From: Cryobacterium sp. HLT2-28 | GTDB taxonomy: Bacteria; Actinomycetota; Actinomycetes; Actinomycetales; Microbacteriaceae | Assembly: GCF_004402495.1 (NCBI RefSeq) | Contig: NZ_SOFH01000007.1 | Coordinates: 68,183-132,182, forward strand | DNA length: 64,000 bases | Direction: 5' to 3' | Shown: one piece after another, positions 37,448 through 45,916 of the stretch | Position numbering within the stretch: the first letter of the stretch is position 1 | How the letters are laid out: the number at the start of each line of letters is the position of its first letter | Notes under the pieces: generated by a model | What the model was told of the DNA's origin: nothing | The model's input: the letters and a program-made list of their open reading frames with translations, nothing else | Database searches by the model: none | Made by a program: the position numbers and the translations under genes

Positions 37448-37936
37448 CTACTTGCCCGCGAAGGAGGCTGAGTCCGTTGGCCACAAGTCTCCGCCCATTT
37501 TCGCTTGGGCTTTGATGAGGTCCTCAGGATGTTCGCTACCGACAACCCACATGGCCCCGACGAGGAAGAGACCAGGCTCGATACTCTCGCTGTTGAGTTT
37601 GAGTAGAGCGTCGACGTCTGCCTGAGCGGCAAAAGTATTGATGCCATTCTCGGTGTCAGTGCAACGTCCGGATGCGATTGTTCCGAGCATGACGTTGTCT
37701 GTGACAACCCAGTCACAAGGCAATCCTGATGCAACGTATTCCTCGTGCAGTCGCTCCAGGGACACCCTAGTCGGCGGGGCCGACCTGGGCACCGTGGTGG
37801 TCGGCATAGCCGACGTTGACCGAGGCTCCGATTGGGTGCCAATCGGAGCTCCGCCCACGGCACCTGCGCATCCGGTGAAACCCAGCGCCGTGGCTACTGC
37901 CAGGATCATGGTTGCAAGTGAAGCGATGCTTTTCAT
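37448..37936 (-). CDS. Putative lipoprotein
   Basis: 162 residues. A signal peptide with lipobox (MILAVATALGFTGCAG, cysteine at residue 23) is followed by a Thr/Pro/Ser-rich spacer and a globular part with a cysteine pair (LPCDW and GRCTD). ATG with a ggggggag ribosome site. No family recognised; extracytoplasmic and membrane-anchored by inference. Confidence 0.75.
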   Translation of the reverse strand: MKSIASLATMILAVATALGFTGCAGAVGGAPIGTQSEPRSTSAMPTTTVPRSAPPTRVSLERLHEEYVASGLPCDWVVTDNVMLGTIASGRCTDTENGINTFAAQADVDALLKLNSESIEPGLFLVGAMWVVGSEHPEDLIKAQAKMGGDLWPTDSASFAGK

Positions 37937-38093
37937 TATTTACTCCCCCCACTCCAAACGTAGGTGCGGTCACAACTTTTCCACCTGTGTCGACCGATCG
38001 TGTCCCCGGCCGGGCCTCACTTCGGTGGCCATCCATTTCACCGCGTGAGTGTCCCACGCGGCGTTCGACGTGCGGTCGATCGTCCAGGGGTGG

Positions 38094-38570
38094 TCATGCG
38101 CGAGCCGTGACCGTGATGGCCGCGGTCGAGCCTAAGCCGCGCGCGATGAGCCAGATGGCGAAGAAGATCTCGAACAGGCCACCGGGAACGGTGGAGACGA
38201 GGCCGGCGCCGGCGACTCCGGCGAGCTCGAGAAAGCAGCCGGCCGCGAACGACGCGTAACCGACGAATCCCCAGACCGCGAGAAACCGCGGCACGAGGCT
38301 AGAGCGGTAGAGCGCGACGCAGAAGAACAGGCTTCCGATACCGAGTCCGGCCATCGCGATGTTGTACGCGAGGAAGTTGGCGCCGGAGACTCCGACGAGC
38401 AGGGCGATCGCGCCGACGGCCACCGAGTTGAGCAGCATCATCGCTACGCCCGTGGTGAGGAGTGCGCCGGGGGAGGCGGTCGTCGCGAGGGAGCTGCCGA
38501 TGCCATAGAAGAGGAAAGCGGCGAGCATGAGCGTGCCGATCCTGCGGGCGATTCTGCGTGCGTTGATCAT
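38094..38570 (-). CDS. DUF4386-like membrane protein (short)
   Basis: 158 residues with about five hydrophobic helices. The IARRIGTLMLAAFLFYGIGSS start and LYRSSLVPRFLAVWGFVGYA segment are typical of DUF4386. The family is usually ~220-240 residues; the region between TM2 and TM3 seems deleted in frame. ATG 38570 follows an agga site by 6 nt. The neighbouring TetR remnant and two operator-like repeats suggest an old regulated pair. Confidence 0.65.
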   Translation of the reverse strand: MINARRIARRIGTLMLAAFLFYGIGSSLATTASPGALLTTGVAMMLLNSVAVGAIALLVGVSGANFLAYNIAMAGLGIGSLFFCVALYRSSLVPRFLAVWGFVGYASFAAGCFLELAGVAGAGLVSTVPGGLFEIFFAIWLIARGLGSTAAITVTARA

Positions 38571-38598
38571 GGTGTGTCCTGTCTCGAATTGGGAGGTG

Positions 38599-38647
38599 AC
38601 CATACGGTGTAAGGGTGAATAGCTAGACGGTACCATACGATGTAAGG
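38599..38647. promoter_or_regulatory. Direct-repeat operator candidate
   Basis: accatacggtgtaagg (38599-38614) and accatacgatgtaagg (38632-38647), 33 bp apart with one mismatch. They lie between the DUF4386 gene and the TetR remnant and likely were the TetR binding sites; ttacaycgtatggt resembles known TetR operator spacing. Confidence 0.6.
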
Positions 38648-38649
38648 TG

Positions 38650-38763
38650 ATGACGAGAAAGATTTCGGCGGACGATGTCGCTCTACAACCACGTCCGGAA
38701 CACAGACGACATTCTCGACGGGATGCTCAACGTCGTGTACTCCGAGTTCTCGACCCCACACGC
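38650..38763 (+). pseudogene. TetR regulator remnant
   Basis: MTRKISAD-type start at ATG 38650. In another frame, it is followed at once by MSLYNHVRNTDDILDGMLNVVYSEF, the recognition helix and following segment of a TetR HTH. The first helices and the whole ligand domain are gone. Confidence 0.65.
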
Positions 38764-38808
38764 CGGAGAGCTGGGGCGTCGGGCCAGTCAGCGGTGCGCC
38801 TGTCGACC

Positions 38809-38836
38809 GGTGTCAGACACCTGTAAGGAATTCCTT
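38809..38836. promoter_or_regulatory. Two adjacent palindromes upstream of the 38.9-42.8 kb operon
   Basis: ggtgtcagacacc (38809-38821) and aaggaattcctt (38825-38836) are perfect short palindromes about 90-115 nt before the operon's first start codon. Possible operator or promoter region. Confidence 0.4.
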
Positions 38837-38926
38837 GCCGCCCTGACACTCCTGTGGGGGATACTGGGGTGGTCGGTCCCGCGACAGCGGTGTCGAGAAA
38901 CTTGAGCAACTATGCCAGGAGACCGG

Positions 38927-40060
38927 ATGACCATGACGCAGTCGACCCTCGAAGAAGCTGTAGCGCAGGTAACGGCGGTAGCGGCCGCTCACGCCCAACA
39001 GGTCGATTCCGATGGCCTCTACCCCGTTGATTCAGTCGCGGCCCTCCGGTCGAGCGGGCTGCTCGGCCTGGTGATCAGCGAGGACGGTGGCGGCATGGGG
39101 GCCGGGCCGGTCGAGTTCACGGAGGTGCTGAGCGCAATCGCGGCGGCGTGCGGCTCTACCGCGATGATCTACCTGATGCATGTCGCGGCCGCGGTTACCG
39201 TGGCATCCGCCCCGCCGGCCGCGATGCCGGATCTCCTTTCCCGGATGGCTTCCGGCGAGGTGCTCGGCACCCTCGCGTTCAGTGAGAAGGGGTCGCGATC
39301 GCACTTTTGGGCTCCTGTGTCGGAGTCGGTAGCGGACGGGAACGACGTTCGCTTCACGGCCTACAAAAGCTGGGTGACCTCGGCCGGCTATGCCGACGTG
39401 TACGTGATGTCGTCGAAGAGTGCGGTCGACCCGGAGACGGTGGACCTGTACGCGATCCCGGCGGGGATCGAGGGCCTGGACATCGCCGGTCCGTGGAGCG
39501 GGCTGGGGCTGCGCGGCAATGCGTCGAGCCCGATGGCAGTAGCGGTCACCATTCCGTCCAGTTATCGTATCGGGGAGCCGGGCAGCGGGTTCGGCACAAT
39601 GATGGCCACCGTGCTGCCGTGGTTCAACCTGGGCAATTCGGCGGTGTCGCTCGGGCTCTCCACCGCAGCCGTTGATGCGGCTGTCGCGCACGTGACCGGT
39701 GCCCGGCTGGAGCACCTCGACCAGGCGCTGTCTGCTTTACCGACGATCCGGGCACAGATCGCGAAGATGAGCATCGCATTGACGGCGCAGAAGTCGTATC
39801 TTGCACAGGCGGCCGCCAAAGTGGCGAGCCCGGCCGAGGACACTCCGCTCTTCGTGCTCGGAGTGAAGGCCTCCACGAACGATGCCGCGCTGACGATCAC
39901 CGAATCGGCGATGCGGGTGTGCGGCGGAGCGGCGTTCTCAAAACACCTAGCTATCGAGCGGGCGTTCCGGGATGCGCGCGCGGGGTCGGTCATGGCGCCG
40001 ACCGCCGACGTGCTTTACGACTTCTACGGGAAGGCTGTCACCGGCCTTCCGCTGTTCTGA
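38927..40060 (+). CDS. Acyl-CoA dehydrogenase-like flavoprotein
   Basis: 377 residues of the acyl-CoA dehydrogenase fold. N-terminal helical domain (ALRSSGLLGLVISEDGGGMG), FAD-region LAFSEKGSRSHFWAPV, beta domain KSWVTSAGYADVYV and C-terminal helices with MRVCGGAAFSKHLAIERAFRDARAGSVMAPT. The usual catalytic glutamate is not obvious; the family includes monooxygenases and non-CoA enzymes. ATG 38927 has an aggag site 5 nt upstream and is preferred to ATG 38912. First gene of a five-gene operon; the next start is 7 nt after its stop. Confidence 0.85.
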   Translation: MTMTQSTLEEAVAQVTAVAAAHAQQVDSDGLYPVDSVAALRSSGLLGLVISEDGGGMGAGPVEFTEVLSAIAAACGSTAMIYLMHVAAAVTVASAPPAAMPDLLSRMASGEVLGTLAFSEKGSRSHFWAPVSESVADGNDVRFTAYKSWVTSAGYADVYVMSSKSAVDPETVDLYAIPAGIEGLDIAGPWSGLGLRGNASSPMAVAVTIPSSYRIGEPGSGFGTMMATVLPWFNLGNSAVSLGLSTAAVDAAVAHVTGARLEHLDQALSALPTIRAQIAKMSIALTAQKSYLAQAAAKVASPAEDTPLFVLGVKASTNDAALTITESAMRVCGGAAFSKHLAIERAFRDARAGSVMAPTADVLYDFYGKAVTGLPLF

Positions 40061-40067
40061 GCTCCGG

Positions 40068-40892
40068 ATGTCGAAACTCGTCGGAGCCCCCCTGCTCATC
40101 GGGGCAGTCGCCTACACCCCCAACGTCGTTCCCATCTGGGAAGGCATCCGCGAATATTTCGACGAACCGGAAACGGCGATGGATTTCGTGCTGTTCTCGA
40201 ACTATGGCCGCTTGGTCGACGCACTGCAGGCGGGGATGATCGACATCGCCTGGAACACGAATCTTGCGTATGCGCGGGCCGTTCTTCAGACCGACGGGCA
40301 CGTGCGGCCACTCGCAATGCGCGACACGGACGCCACATTTTCAACGGTGTTCGTCGCGGCGGCGGGAAGCGGCTGGTCCGGCCCCGGCGACATCGCGACC
40401 CGGCGCCTGGTCCTCGGGTCGGCGGACTCAGCGCATGCCGCAATTCTGCCGCTGCACTATCTGCGTGAAGCCGGCGTGGATGTCGATCACCTGCACATTC
40501 AGCGCTTCAACAGTGACATCGGCAAGCACGGTGACACCGGTCGCAGCGAGCTGGACGCGATCGATGCGGTGCTCGCCGGTGATGCTGATGTCGCTGCGAT
40601 CGGTATCACGGTGTGGGAGAACATCGGCCGCGGCGACCTCATGCCGGGCATGCTGGAGCCGGTCTGGCAGACCGAAACCTACTCGCACTGCATGTTCACC
40701 GCGCTCGACACCCTGCCCGAGTCGGTCTATGCACCGTGGGTGTCGAAGCTGCTCGCCATGGACTGGGAGGTTCCGGCACACCGGCGCATCCTCGAACTGG
40801 AGGGTCTGACCCGATGGGTCGAACCACACCTCGAGGGCTACAACGGACTGTTTGCGGCGATCAAGGAGCAGGGCGTGGACGCCCGATGGTAG
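40068..40892 (+). CDS. PhnD/SsuA-like substrate-binding protein without signal peptide
   Basis: 274 residues of the type 2 periplasmic-binding fold (PhnD-like): WEGIREYF, DFVLFSNYGRLVDALQAGMIDIAW, LVLGSADSAHA and a GDADVAAIGITVWEN block. It has no signal peptide or lipobox, and no ABC transporter genes are adjacent, so it probably acts in the cytosol as an enzyme or ligand-binding subunit. Comparable cytosolic members such as MqnA/MqnD and THI5-like proteins are enzymes. The stop overlaps the next gene's start by 7 nt. Confidence 0.75.
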   Translation: MSKLVGAPLLIGAVAYTPNVVPIWEGIREYFDEPETAMDFVLFSNYGRLVDALQAGMIDIAWNTNLAYARAVLQTDGHVRPLAMRDTDATFSTVFVAAAGSGWSGPGDIATRRLVLGSADSAHAAILPLHYLREAGVDVDHLHIQRFNSDIGKHGDTGRSELDAIDAVLAGDADVAAIGITVWENIGRGDLMPGMLEPVWQTETYSHCMFTALDTLPESVYAPWVSKLLAMDWEVPAHRRILELEGLTRWVEPHLEGYNGLFAAIKEQGVDARW

Positions 40893-41884
40893 TCATGGCG
40901 CTGATGCGCACCGTCGAGCAAATGGCCGAAGGCGACACGGCAGAGTTTGCGGTGGCCTCGGCGAGCGAACTGGAACTCGTGCGCCGATGGTGCGAGAAAA
41001 CGGGCAACACCCTCGTCAGCACCCTGATGGCCGAACAGGACACCGGCCACGTGACCGTGGGCCGAGGACGGCCGCGCAACCCCGGCAGCATGATCCCCGC
41101 CGACCGGATGCCCGGGGCGAGGCTCTGGCTCTACACGAACTTCCACTGCAACCTGGCCTGCGACTATTGCTGCGTCGCCTCGTCGCCGAAGACCGATCCG
41201 CGATTGCTCGGCATCGACACCATTCAGGCACTCGTCACCGAGGCCGCCGACTGGGGCGTGCGCGAGCTGTATCTCACGGGCGGCGAGCCGTTCCTGCTGC
41301 CGGACATCGACGTCATCGTGCGGGCCTGCGCCGACCGGCTGCCGACCACACTGCTGACCAACGGCATGCTGTTCCGCGGCCACGGGCTGCGCAAACTACA
41401 GGCGATGCCTCGTCAAGGTTTCGCGCTCCAAATCAGTGTGGACTCACCCACAGCAGAGGTCCACGACTCGCACCGCGGCGCCGGGAGCTGGGAACGGGCC
41501 CTTGCCGGCATTCGGGTCGCACTCGACGAAGGTTTCACCGTGCGGGTCGCGGCGACGATCTCAGCGCACGACGACCCGGCCCTCGATGAGCTGCACGCGC
41601 TATTCGACGGGCTCGGAATCCCGCGAGCCGACCAGGTCATCCGCCCCATCGCGCATCAGGGCGTCGCCGAAGAGGGGGTCGCGTTCACGCGCGAATCTTT
41701 GATCCCCGAGGTGACCGTGACGGCGGACGGTATCTACTGGCATCCCGTCGCCGCCCTTGACGAAAACGCGCTCGTGAGTCGCCAGATACTGCCCCTTGCC
41801 CCCGCGCTCGACCGGGTGAGCGAACTCTTCACCCAACAGTGGTCATCGGCAACGGCGACCACCTCGATGTTCGCCTGCGCTTGA
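40886..41884 (+). CDS. Radical SAM protein with N-terminal TusA-like domain
   Basis: 332 residues. Residues ~7-60 look like a TusA/SirA fold (VEQMAEGDTAEFAVASASEL then VRRWCEKTGNTLVS), though the CPxP cysteine of true TusA is missing; C36 lies elsewhere. The radical SAM core follows: CNLACDYCC (C88, C92, C95 for the cluster; C96 extra), TGGEPFLLPDID as GGEP motif, and LQISVDSPTAEVHD. No SPASM cysteines follow; the protein ends with a cysteine two residues from the C terminus. Starts ATG 40886, 40895 or 40904 are possible. The combination suggests sulfur or C-S chemistry, but the reaction is unknown. Confidence 0.8.
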   Translation: MVVMALMRTVEQMAEGDTAEFAVASASELELVRRWCEKTGNTLVSTLMAEQDTGHVTVGRGRPRNPGSMIPADRMPGARLWLYTNFHCNLACDYCCVASSPKTDPRLLGIDTIQALVTEAADWGVRELYLTGGEPFLLPDIDVIVRACADRLPTTLLTNGMLFRGHGLRKLQAMPRQGFALQISVDSPTAEVHDSHRGAGSWERALAGIRVALDEGFTVRVAATISAHDDPALDELHALFDGLGIPRADQVIRPIAHQGVAEEGVAFTRESLIPEVTVTADGIYWHPVAALDENALVSRQILPLAPALDRVSELFTQQWSSATATTSMFACA

Positions 41885-41901
41885 AACGAAAGGAGAGCGC
41901 C

Positions 41902-42447
41902 ATGACCACTACCCGCGCCATCGCGCCGACCCAGATCAACCAGATCGAGACCGGGCGTCTCACTCGCGCGGTGCTTGCCGCCGTGCGGATCGCAGTGGGG
42001 TTGATGTGGCTACAGAATGTGAACTGGAAGCGCCCGCCCGACTTCGGGCAAGCTGCCCAGAATGGCCTCTACCAGTACACCGCGGATGCGGTGCAGAATC
42101 CGGTGCTCGGAGCGTTCAGCTGGCTGGTGCAGAATGTCATCTTCCCCAACTTCGCTCTCTTCGGCTGGGGTGTGCTGATCGCAGAATTCTGCCTCGGCGC
42201 GTTCCTGCTCGTGGGATTCCTGACACGCTTCTGGGCGGCCATCGGCATCCTGCAGACCATCGCCATCACCCTCTCGGTGCTGAACACCCCCGGGGAGTGG
42301 CAGTGGAGCTACTACCTGATGTTCGCGGCGCAATTCGTCATTCTGGCAACCGCCGCCGGAAGGATCGCCGGCGTCGATGGACTGCTGAGACCCCGGTGGT
42401 CGCTCGCCTCGGGTCGGCCGGGTCGGATTGCGATGGCCCTCTCATGA
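41902..42447 (+). CDS. DoxX/DoxD-like membrane protein
   Basis: 181 residues with about four helices: LAAVRIAVGLMWLQNVNWKRPPDFG, LIAEFCLGAFLLVGFLTRFWAAIGI and SYYLMFAAQFVILATAAGR. Family members include the TQO small subunit DoxD and MauE-type partners. A strong aaggagag site precedes ATG 41902. Its stop overlaps the next start by 4 nt. A quinone- or thiol-linked redox role in the operon is inferred. Confidence 0.82.
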   Translation: MTTTRAIAPTQINQIETGRLTRAVLAAVRIAVGLMWLQNVNWKRPPDFGQAAQNGLYQYTADAVQNPVLGAFSWLVQNVIFPNFALFGWGVLIAEFCLGAFLLVGFLTRFWAAIGILQTIAITLSVLNTPGEWQWSYYLMFAAQFVILATAAGRIAGVDGLLRPRWSLASGRPGRIAMALS

Positions 42448-42836
42448 GCGCCGGCACTCCTACCGGTAGTACTGCTTCCACCTCAGCAATCTGGCGCACC
42501 CGGGGCCTGATCGTCGCCGGTTTCACCGCGCTCAGCTCGCTGTTCTCGCTGCTGCACTACACGCCGCTGCAGTTCGTCTCGGTCAACCTTGTGCAAGCAC
42601 TCGTCCTGGTCATGCTCGGTGCCCTCGCCGCGCTCGGCTGTGCACTACGGATGCCCGCGCTCCTGCTTGCGGCCGGAACGATCCTCATCGTCGTCGGGCT
42701 GGTGCGCCTCGTCACCTACGCTGCGACGATCGGCATTATCTCCGGCTCTGTCAACGCCGCCGCCCTGATGACCGGACTCGGCACCGCCCTCACCGCCATT
42801 TGGATCACTTCGCGGCCGATGCCGAAGCGTAGTTAG
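42444..42836 (+). CDS. Small membrane protein, last gene of the operon
   Basis: 130 residues, about four hydrophobic helices (LIVAGFTALSSLFSLLHYT, LVQALVLVMLGALAALGCAL, LLLAAGTILIVVGLVRLV, and SVNAAALMTGLGTALTAIWI). No family recognised. ATG overlaps the DoxX-like stop (ATGA). Confidence 0.7.
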   Translation: MSAGTPTGSTASTSAIWRTRGLIVAGFTALSSLFSLLHYTPLQFVSVNLVQALVLVMLGALAALGCALRMPALLLAAGTILIVVGLVRLVTYAATIGIISGSVNAAALMTGLGTALTAIWITSRPMPKRS

Positions 42837-42865
42837 TCATCCACCCTGGTGGATGGCTCGCCGTG

Positions 42866-42990
42866 GCCGATCTGCGCCCGCGAAGTCGACAGTGGTGACG
42901 CTCGTGCCGAAACGCACGTCGACGCGGCGAGTGCCGAGGATCTTCTCGCTCATCGCCAGCAGGCGTGTCATGTCGAGCCGGTCGCACGCG
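42866..42990 (-). pseudogene. Remnant of a second oleate hydratase gene
   Basis: On the minus strand this reads DRLDMTRLLAMSEKILGTRR followed directly by VDVRFGTSVTTVDFAGADR. In the intact gene next door the same two segments (RDRLEITRMLALSEKALGAR and DVRFGTRVTDVDF) are separated by about 90 residues. So this is a fused, internally deleted piece of a paralogue or former tandem copy. Confidence 0.8.
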
Positions 42991-43001
42991 TGGCGTGCTT
43001 T

Positions 43002-44594
43002 TCAGTAGGCGGCCCGGAGCGCCTTGACGAGGACCTTCGGGTCGCGGAGGCCACGGAAGATCGGCGGGATCTCCCGGTCGACCCTGAGAAGCTCGTACAC
43101 CGCGTGCATGGCCCCGTGGATCGAGTACTCCACGGTGAACACCACGTCGCCGGGAAGCTCGGTGAACTGACCGAGGAACGCGAAGTTCTGCGCTCCGTCG
43201 GGGATGACCTTGGGGCGGTCCCCGGGAACGCGCCGGGCGAACAGTGCGGAGGCGTACGGCATCATCGAGGTTGTGACGTCGGTCGTGGCGAGCACCTCGT
43301 CGAGGATGTCCTCGAAGCCGAGCTGGTGGATGAGCTCGGTGAGGATCTCGGTGCCGGTCGCCTGCGACATCTTCTTCTTGATGTAGTCGCCCTCGTTGTC
43401 GATCTCCAGCCCCCAGCCCCACATCGTGTAGGTGCCATCGGGCTGATTCGCGAAATGGGGCTGGCCCACCACGACCGCCGACAGATACCAGCCCGATTCG
43501 ATCAACGTCGTCATGGCGCCGGTGCCCAGCTCGTTGCCGGTGTACTCGACCCAGCGCTTGATCAGAGTGTCGCTGTGCATCGTGAGCGTGAACGACTCCC
43601 ATTTGCTCTCGTCGACGTTGCCGCAGAAAGTGTTGGGGCGGCCGAAGTCGGGCTCCTTCCTGGCCAGTTCCTCCCACAGGGACCAGCTGCCGTCCACGCG
43701 GTCCCGGATCAGTGCGGGCACGGTGTCGTTGCCGCCGTAGGTGGTGTCGGCGACGATGGATCCGATGGTGAGAAAGGCGAGGTCGTTCCGGTCGAGGTTG
43801 ATCGTCGAGCTTCCGGTCGAGTCCTCCACGTGCAGGCGCGTCGCGCGGCGGCGCTGGGGGGAGTGGGTGAAATCGACATCGGTGACGCGCGTGCCGAAGC
43901 GGACGTCGACGCCCTGGGCCACCAGCCAACGTTGGAGCGGCACGATCATCGAGTCGTTCTGGTTGTACTTCGTTCGCCGCACCCCGGAGAGTGTGTCGAG
44001 GTTGTCAAACTCCTGGATGAAGCGCAAGAAGTAGCGGCGCAGCTCGGCAGCGGAGTTCCACTTTTGGAACGCGAACGTGGTGCGCCACATGTGCCAGAAG
44101 TTGGTCTGCAAGAAATGCGCACTGAAGAGGTCTTCGATGCGGCGGGCGCCGAGGGCCTTCTCGCTCAGGGCGAGCATGCGCGTTATCTCCAGCCGGTCGC
44201 GCGGGGTCAGGCCGTAGTCGCCGGCGTTCAGGATGCGGTGTCGCGCATCAGCCAGCCGTGCCTTGCCATGGGTCTCGTGCTTGTCGTTCCAGTCCAGGAT
44301 CTCCTCCCGGACGGTGACGTCCGGGTTCTCGAGTGAGGGGATCTGCGAGAAGAGATCCCAGGTGGTCTGGTACACCTCTTCGCAGAACATCCGGGCCCCG
44401 CGCGTCACCATGGCGCCGGGCATGGCGGGGGAATCCACGGCATCCATGGCACCGCCGACGTGCCCCAGCTCCTCGAGGATGTGGATGTTCCCGCCGGGCA
44501 CCCCGGCGTCGCGGATGGCGAAGGCGGCGGCCGCCATACCGGCGATTCCGCCGCCGACGATCCACAGGTGCGCCTGTTTCGGGTCGATTGTCAT
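43002..44594 (-). CDS. ohyA: Oleate hydratase
   Basis: FAD-dependent hydratase that adds water to cis-9 double bonds of fatty acids such as oleate; 530 residues. FAD motif WIVGGGIAGMAAAAFAI, then HILEELGHVGGAMDA, the MVTRGARMFCEEVYQTTWDLFSQIPS block, YNQNDSMIVPLQRWL and the C-terminal QFTELPGDVVFTVEYSIHGA are family-typical. The gene is intact. Divergent from a TetR regulator, the probable controller. The family usually functions in fatty acid detoxification. Confidence 0.93.
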   Translation of the reverse strand: MTIDPKQAHLWIVGGGIAGMAAAAFAIRDAGVPGGNIHILEELGHVGGAMDAVDSPAMPGAMVTRGARMFCEEVYQTTWDLFSQIPSLENPDVTVREEILDWNDKHETHGKARLADARHRILNAGDYGLTPRDRLEITRMLALSEKALGARRIEDLFSAHFLQTNFWHMWRTTFAFQKWNSAAELRRYFLRFIQEFDNLDTLSGVRRTKYNQNDSMIVPLQRWLVAQGVDVRFGTRVTDVDFTHSPQRRRATRLHVEDSTGSSTINLDRNDLAFLTIGSIVADTTYGGNDTVPALIRDRVDGSWSLWEELARKEPDFGRPNTFCGNVDESKWESFTLTMHSDTLIKRWVEYTGNELGTGAMTTLIESGWYLSAVVVGQPHFANQPDGTYTMWGWGLEIDNEGDYIKKKMSQATGTEILTELIHQLGFEDILDEVLATTDVTTSMMPYASALFARRVPGDRPKVIPDGAQNFAFLGQFTELPGDVVFTVEYSIHGAMHAVYELLRVDREIPPIFRGLRDPKVLVKALRAAY

Positions 44595-44736
44595 GGTCGT
44601 GCCTCTCCATCAGCTCTCGCTACACATTCGGACTCTGCTCATTTCGGAGCGTAGTCCGTATGTTAGATTTGGTGCAAGTCGGGTCGAAAGCGTTCGAACA
44701 CGAGCCTCGCCACCCCGTTCGGAAGGATTGCCACTC

Positions 44737-45381
44737 GTGACACCTACGCAGGCCCCGCAGATGCTGGCCACCGTCGGCCGGCGTGCGCGCAACAAGGCCG
44801 ACAAGCAGGAACGGATCTTTGCGGCTGCCGAAGAGCTGTTCACGAGGCTGGGCTACTCGGCCGTGACCACGCAGATGATCGCGGACCGGGCGGACGTCGG
44901 AACGGGCACGCTGTTCCGCTACGCCGACTCCAAGGCGGAACTGCTGATGATGATCATGAACGAGAAGATGCGGCTCGACACCCGCGAGGGTATCGCCGCC
45001 GCCGCGTCCGGCACGTCACCGACCGAGGCGATCATGGCACTGCTGGCACCCCAGATCCACCTGCCGCCGGCCTGCCCGGAGAACACCGCCGTGTATCAGC
45101 GGGAGATCCTCTTCGGCACCGAGCAGGGGCAGTACCGCACCGAGGCGCTCGCCCGGATCTCCGAACTCGAGAACGCGATCGGGGACATCCTGGAGAGGTT
45201 CACCAGCACGCACCGGGTCAGGCCGGGGGTTGACCTCACAGGTGCGGCGCGAACCACCTTCTCCACGCTGCACATGGAGCTGATCCGCGTCAACATCGGT
45301 CGCGGGGACCCCCGGACGCTGACGGCGACCCTGCGCTCACATGTCGACGTGCTGTTGTACGGCGTGCTCGCCCCGAGGTGA
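44737..45381 (+). CDS. TetR-family regulator, divergent from oleate hydratase
   Basis: 214 residues from GTG 44737, with ggaagga 9 nt upstream. TetR HTH: KQERIFAAAEELFTRLGYSAVTT, MIADRADVGTGTLFRYADSKAEL. The ligand domain has no specific assignment. The intergenic region of 142 bp to ohyA contains the divergent promoters; a hydrophobic or fatty-acid ligand is inferred from context. Confidence 0.85.
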   Translation: MTPTQAPQMLATVGRRARNKADKQERIFAAAEELFTRLGYSAVTTQMIADRADVGTGTLFRYADSKAELLMMIMNEKMRLDTREGIAAAASGTSPTEAIMALLAPQIHLPPACPENTAVYQREILFGTEQGQYRTEALARISELENAIGDILERFTSTHRVRPGVDLTGAARTTFSTLHMELIRVNIGRGDPRTLTATLRSHVDVLLYGVLAPR

Positions 45382-45451
45382 CGAGAGCTTCGAAACCGTG
45401 GTCGTCACCCGGAAACGCAGGATCGGGCCCCTGAGGCACGGCCGGCTCCGC

Positions 45452-45697
45452 TCAGCCGATCCGGGCCACCGTCGCCGCGTAGCCGTCGGTGACGCCGATC
45501 TTCACGGCCACGGAGAGGCCGGTCGTCTCGTGGGCGACCAGGACCGAGTTGGCCGACGGCGCGCGGCGGGTGAGGGCATCCACTTCGGTCGTGATCGCGG
45601 TGGCGATGAGCGGAGCGGCCGGGAACAGGGTGTCGACTCCGGGCACGGCGAGCACGGCCTCGTCGAGACGGTCGGCCTGGGGGAGAACGTCGCTCAT
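45452..45697 (-). pseudogene. Internally deleted copy of the Asp23-like gene
   Basis: 81 codons: MSDVLPQADRLDEAVLAVPG to SVAVKIGVTDGYAATVARIG. Identical in frame to the 109-residue gene at 48903-49232 except for a 28-codon in-frame deletion and two substitutions (A to E, A to T). The stretch it loses contains the helix before the C-terminal strand, so it is unlikely to fold normally. The start codon overlaps the tail of a truncated upstream gene copy as in the parent. Confidence 0.8.
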
Positions 45698-45842
45698 CGC
45701 TGCTCGGATTCGCTCGGGGGAGTGGCCGGCCTGAGGTACAGGTCGCGGATGGTGATGTCGATCGCGGCGATGGTCAGGTCCGTGTGCTGGCCGAGGGCCG
45801 CGTAGAGGGCCTGGCGCAGGGCCTGCGCCCTGGCCGGGATGT
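45694..45842 (-). pseudogene. 3' fragment of the duplicated anti-sigma-like/Asp23-like gene
   Basis: Encodes the last ~48 codons of the gene at 49229-49870 (AQALRQALYAALGQHTDLTI to PSESEQR). Broken at 45842, where unrelated sequence starts. Confidence 0.8.
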
Positions 45843-45916
45843 TCTCCCCTCCTCGTCGCGCTCGGAATCAAGCCCGGCGAGAACGGCTCGGTCTACCTGG
45901 TCAAGAGTTTCCTGGT

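Larger units (their letters stand above)
45447..45842 (-). repeat. Partial duplicate of the 48898-49375 stress-cluster segment
   Basis: About 96% or more identical to 48898-49375 by eye, except for an 84-bp deletion (a multiple of three) near 45470. It carries a shortened Asp23-like ORF and the 3' end of the gene upstream of it. Direct orientation; 3.5 kb apart. Confidence 0.9.

Noticed and set aside
38860..38865. gatact as -10 box for the five-gene operon
   Set aside because: The spacing to the nearest -35-like ttgccg is 19 nt and the match is poor; not strong enough to list.
40613..40885. Upstream extension of the radical SAM gene
   Set aside because: It overlaps the binding-protein gene in another frame and has no homology; the TusA-like domain starts after 40886.
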